From positions 1 through 7,928 of the forward strand of contig SKUL01000175.1 in assembly GCA_007129985.1 (NCBI GenBank): 7,928 nt of DNA, in the 5' to 3' direction. Below, in pieces: positions 6,139 to 7,928 of the stretch (within the stretch, counting starts at the first letter, position 1; each line of letters starts with the position of its first letter). The translations under genes were made by a program, and so were the position numbers. The notes beneath the pieces are model-generated. The model was not told the origin of the DNA. It ran no database searches and saw only the letters and a list, made by a program, of their open reading frames with translations. The DNA comes from Flavobacteriales bacterium. Its GTDB lineage: Bacteria > Bacteroidota > Bacteroidia > Flavobacteriales_D > SKUL01.

Positions 6139-6173
6139 GTGCTTGGTAAAATTTAAGTAGGGCGTAAATTGGC

Positions 6174-7016
6174 ATGGATAAGGAACTTCACATACCGGGC
6201 ATTGGTCTCGGTTTCCGGCGGGAAATGGCAGAGGACATGATTGCCCTCACCTCAGGTAAGCCGGATTTTATTGAACTTGCCCCAGAAAACTGGATGGGTA
6301 TGGGCGGCTACTGGGGTAAAATATTGCGGCGAGCCACCGAAGCCTACCCTGTGATTTGTCACGGTCTTTCATTATCCATCGGAAGTCCGGATGAGCTGGA
6401 CATGAACTTTCTCCGCTCTTTGAAGTCCTTTCTGGATGAGCATGACGTTCAGTTGTACAGTGAACACCTGAGCTACAGCAAGTGCGACAATGCACATCTC
6501 TATGATTTGTTACCCATCCCGTTCAGGGAAGACGCTGTAAAGCACATCGCAGAACGCATCGAGGTGGTGCAGGATGTACTGGAGCGCGCAATGGTGCTCG
6601 AAAATGTTTCTTACTACACTCCCGTTGCTGCTGAGATGGATGAAGCCACCTTTATTTCCAGCATCGTAAACGAATCGGGGTGCAAACTTCTACTCGACAT
6701 CAACAACGTTTACGTAAATGCCTTCAACCACCAATACGACCCGAAAACTTTTCTGTCGTCGCTTCCTCTCGCATCTGTAGCATACATCCACATGGCAGGG
6801 CACGAACAAGTTGCCCCGGACCTTATCATAGATACGCATGGGCAAGACGTGATTGAACCGGTTTACGAGCTCTTTTCGTGGGCGCTCCCCAAACTGAACC
6901 CGGTACCTGTGCTGCTGGAGCGCGACTTCAACATACCGGAAATGTCGGTTTTGGTTGGGGAAATGAACAACCTGCGAAATTTGGCGCACAAAGCATGGAG
7001 CAAACAGACGTGTTAA
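6174..7016 (+). CDS. hvfB: DUF692 multinuclear non-heme iron oxidase (MNIO) HvfB/BufB/MbnB-like
   Basis: This is a 280-residue TIM-barrel enzyme of the DUF692 (MNIO) family, which uses clustered iron to oxidise cysteines of RiPP precursors. The family hallmarks appear in order: GIGLGFRREM (9-18), FIELAPENWM (32-41), CHGLSLSIGS (62-71), LYSEHLSYS (94-102), LENVSYY (142-148), LLDINNVYVNA (173-183), YIHMAGHE (204-211), DTHGQDV (220-226) and LLERDFNIP (247-255). Likely metal ligands are H63, H98, E143, N177 or N178, H206/H210, D220/H222 and E249; all expected classes are present, so it looks active. The early GIGLGFR motif supports ATG 6174 as the start. It overlaps hvfC by 22 bases, consistent with a coupled pair. 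Its substrate is almost certainly the HvfA protein encoded upstream. It is cytoplasmic, with no signal peptide. Confidence 0.96.
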   Translation: MDKELHIPGIGLGFRREMAEDMIALTSGKPDFIELAPENWMGMGGYWGKILRRATEAYPVICHGLSLSIGSPDELDMNFLRSLKSFLDEHDVQLYSEHLSYSKCDNAHLYDLLPIPFREDAVKHIAERIEVVQDVLERAMVLENVSYYTPVAAEMDEATFISSIVNESGCKLLLDINNVYVNAFNHQYDPKTFLSSLPLASVAYIHMAGHEQVAPDLIIDTHGQDVIEPVYELFSWALPKLNPVPVLLERDFNIPEMSVLVGEMNNLRNLAHKAWSKQTC

Positions 7017-7768
7017 AGCAAAACACATCATCCATACAAGGTGCGCTTGCGAGGTATTGTCGCGAGGGTGCAGCGATTGACTTGCCGGGCATCACGCCGG
7101 GAAGGCTTGAACACTACCGAAGATTGGTGCTCAACGTAGTTCACGGCATTCTGAGCGAAGCATACCCGATTGCAGCAAGGTGCCTTGGGTCTTCAAAATG
7201 GGGCGAGCTGGTTGAGCAATTCTTCGCCAACCACAAATGCCATAATCCTCAGGTTTGGCTCATGGCCCGTGAGCTGCTTGATTTTATTGAGGAAACAGCT
7301 TATCACGAAGCCAAAGGGCTCCCGTTTTTGCCCGACTTACTGCTTATGGAATGGACAGAAATAGAGGTGCATAGCATGCCCGACAACACAACTCCCCCGA
7401 GTACCCCATGCCCTGATTCACAATTATTGAGTACTCACCTCGTTTTTAATCCGCACTACAAACTATTGCACCTGAGCTACCCTGTTCACCGTATCCACCT
7501 GGACGATTTTGAGCCAAAACCCGGTAACTTTTTCCTGCTCGTTTTTCGTGAGGAGAAGTCAGGTAAAGTGCAATTTGTTTCTCTGAGCCCTTACTTTGCT
7601 ACCCTGCTCGACACAGTTCTGCAATCAGAAGGGATAGATGTACTCGGCGCGAAGAACGCGCTTGTGGAGGCGGGAATCCATGCGCCTAAATCCATACATG
7701 AACCGCAGCTTGTATACTTTCTGAAAAGCCTTCAGGACAAACAATTCATCTTCGGCAAGGTAGCGTAG
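6995..7768 (+). CDS. hvfC: DUF2063 RiPP partner protein HvfC/BufC-like
   Basis: This is a 257-residue protein. The helical N-terminal DUF2063 domain spans roughly residues 12-125, with the typical run YRRLVLNVVHGILSEAYPIA (41-60), W69-x-x-LV-x-x-FF and the PxFLPDLLLMEWTEIEV-like segment near 110-125. A C-terminal beta-rich domain follows (about 145-250; FFLLVFREE, VQFVSLSPYFATLLD). Proteins of this type bind the precursor and present it to the MNIO. I chose ATG 6995 because the open frame continues to 6878 only inside hvfB, with no family resemblance there. The 22-base overlap with hvfB implies translational coupling. A short low-complexity linker (TTPPSTPCP, 132-140) separates the domains. 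No BufD/DoxX-type membrane gene follows, unlike many bufferin operons. Confidence 0.94.
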   Translation: MEQTDVLKQNTSSIQGALARYCREGAAIDLPGITPGRLEHYRRLVLNVVHGILSEAYPIAARCLGSSKWGELVEQFFANHKCHNPQVWLMARELLDFIEETAYHEAKGLPFLPDLLLMEWTEIEVHSMPDNTTPPSTPCPDSQLLSTHLVFNPHYKLLHLSYPVHRIHLDDFEPKPGNFFLLVFREEKSGKVQFVSLSPYFATLLDTVLQSEGIDVLGAKNALVEAGIHAPKSIHEPQLVYFLKSLQDKQFIFGKVA

Positions 7769-7812
7769 GAAAAATTCCTTAAATTCACCCTTACCAACCA
7801 ATCACTTTACCC

Positions 7813-7928
7813 ATGGAATTGCTGGTTCAAGGTGCACAAGGGGACGATGTGCTCACACTGCAAAAAATCCTGAAGGAAATTGGCTACGATATCGAGCCGA
7901 GCGGTTTCTTTTGTGCGCGCACTACGCA
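7813..7928 (+). CDS. peptidoglycan-binding domain protein (5' part only)
   Basis: An ATG at 7813 opens a frame that runs off the window after 38 codons. Residues 3-38 match the PG_binding_1 repeat: a small G-rich start (VQGAQGDDV), LQKILKEIGY, then the G-F-F-x-x-x-T turn. It begins directly with the domain and has no signal peptide in view, so this may be a cytoplasmically starting or tail-domain architecture. It follows hvfC after 44 bases with no hairpin terminator between them, so read-through is possible. A link to the RiPP cluster is unproven. The rest of the protein, and hence any catalytic domain, is outside the window. Confidence 0.75.
   Translation, partial: MELLVQGAQGDDVLTLQKILKEIGYDIEPSGFFCARTT

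Noticed and set aside
6143..6172. TTG-N19-TAAATTGG, a near-perfect Bacteroidota promoter before hvfB
   Set aside because: The -7 element ends one base before the hvfB ATG, so transcription would begin inside the gene and lose the start codon; the early GIGLGFR motif requires that start.
6878..6994. Longer form of hvfC starting inside hvfB
   Set aside because: The 39 extra residues are a shadow of hvfB in another frame and have no resemblance to DUF2063 proteins.
5672..7768. Methanobactin operon
   Set aside because: MNIO and partner resemble MbnB/MbnC distantly, but the precursor is long, has a Sec signal peptide and EGKCG motifs, and no methanobactin transporter or receptor genes are present.
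1..7928. CRISPR arrays, tRNA or rRNA genes, insertion sequences
   Set aside because: No regularly spaced repeats, cloverleaf, rRNA-like sequence or transposase was found by eye.

Overview
The window looks like chromosomal DNA from a member of the Bacteroidota. The reasons are several matches to the TAnnTTTG -7 promoter element, start codons without clear Shine-Dalgarno sequences, a family M49 zinc peptidase carried on a lipoprotein signal peptide with acidic residues after the Cys, short secreted proteins, and hairpin terminators shared by convergent genes. The genus cannot be named from this sequence.

Layout from left to right. (1) Positions 1-684 are thinly coding. They hold a possible 3' end of a gene, a strong bidirectional hairpin terminator (214-237), a separate 10-bp inverted repeat (242-288) and a 58-residue putative secreted protein on the minus strand (331-507). 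(2) Positions 685-2696 are a two-gene plus-strand operon with an ATGA overlap: a 521-residue helical, TPR-like cytoplasmic protein and a stand-alone Rcp1-like receiver protein. A hairpin terminator at 2717-2743 separates this operon from the convergent gene. (3) Positions 2768-5460 run on the minus strand: an outer-membrane beta-barrel-like protein (4912-5460) and, downstream of it with its own promoter, an M49 dipeptidyl-peptidase III-like lipoprotein (2768-4849). (4) Positions 5672-7768 are the most interesting part, a three-gene plus-strand RiPP cluster of the HvfABC/bufferin type. It encodes a Sec-exported Cys-motif precursor, a DUF692 multinuclear non-heme iron oxidase (MNIO), and a DUF2063 partner protein. 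(5) From 7813 to the window end lies the start of a peptidoglycan-binding-domain protein.

How the genes work together. In the RiPP cluster, HvfB and HvfC would modify cysteines in HvfA before or during export through its signal peptide, giving a periplasmic copper-binding peptide. In this precursor all five cysteines sit in the same E-x-K-C-G pattern, two of them as the canonical EGKCG. A strong terminator between hvfA and hvfB suggests that the precursor is made in large excess over its enzymes. The TPR/receiver pair looks like a signalling module whose receiver has Arg in place of one of the two usual Mg-binding acids, so it may work without normal phosphorylation.

The family assignments for the M49, MNIO and DUF2063 genes are firm. 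The promoter calls, the small ORF and the partial gene at the left edge are tentative.
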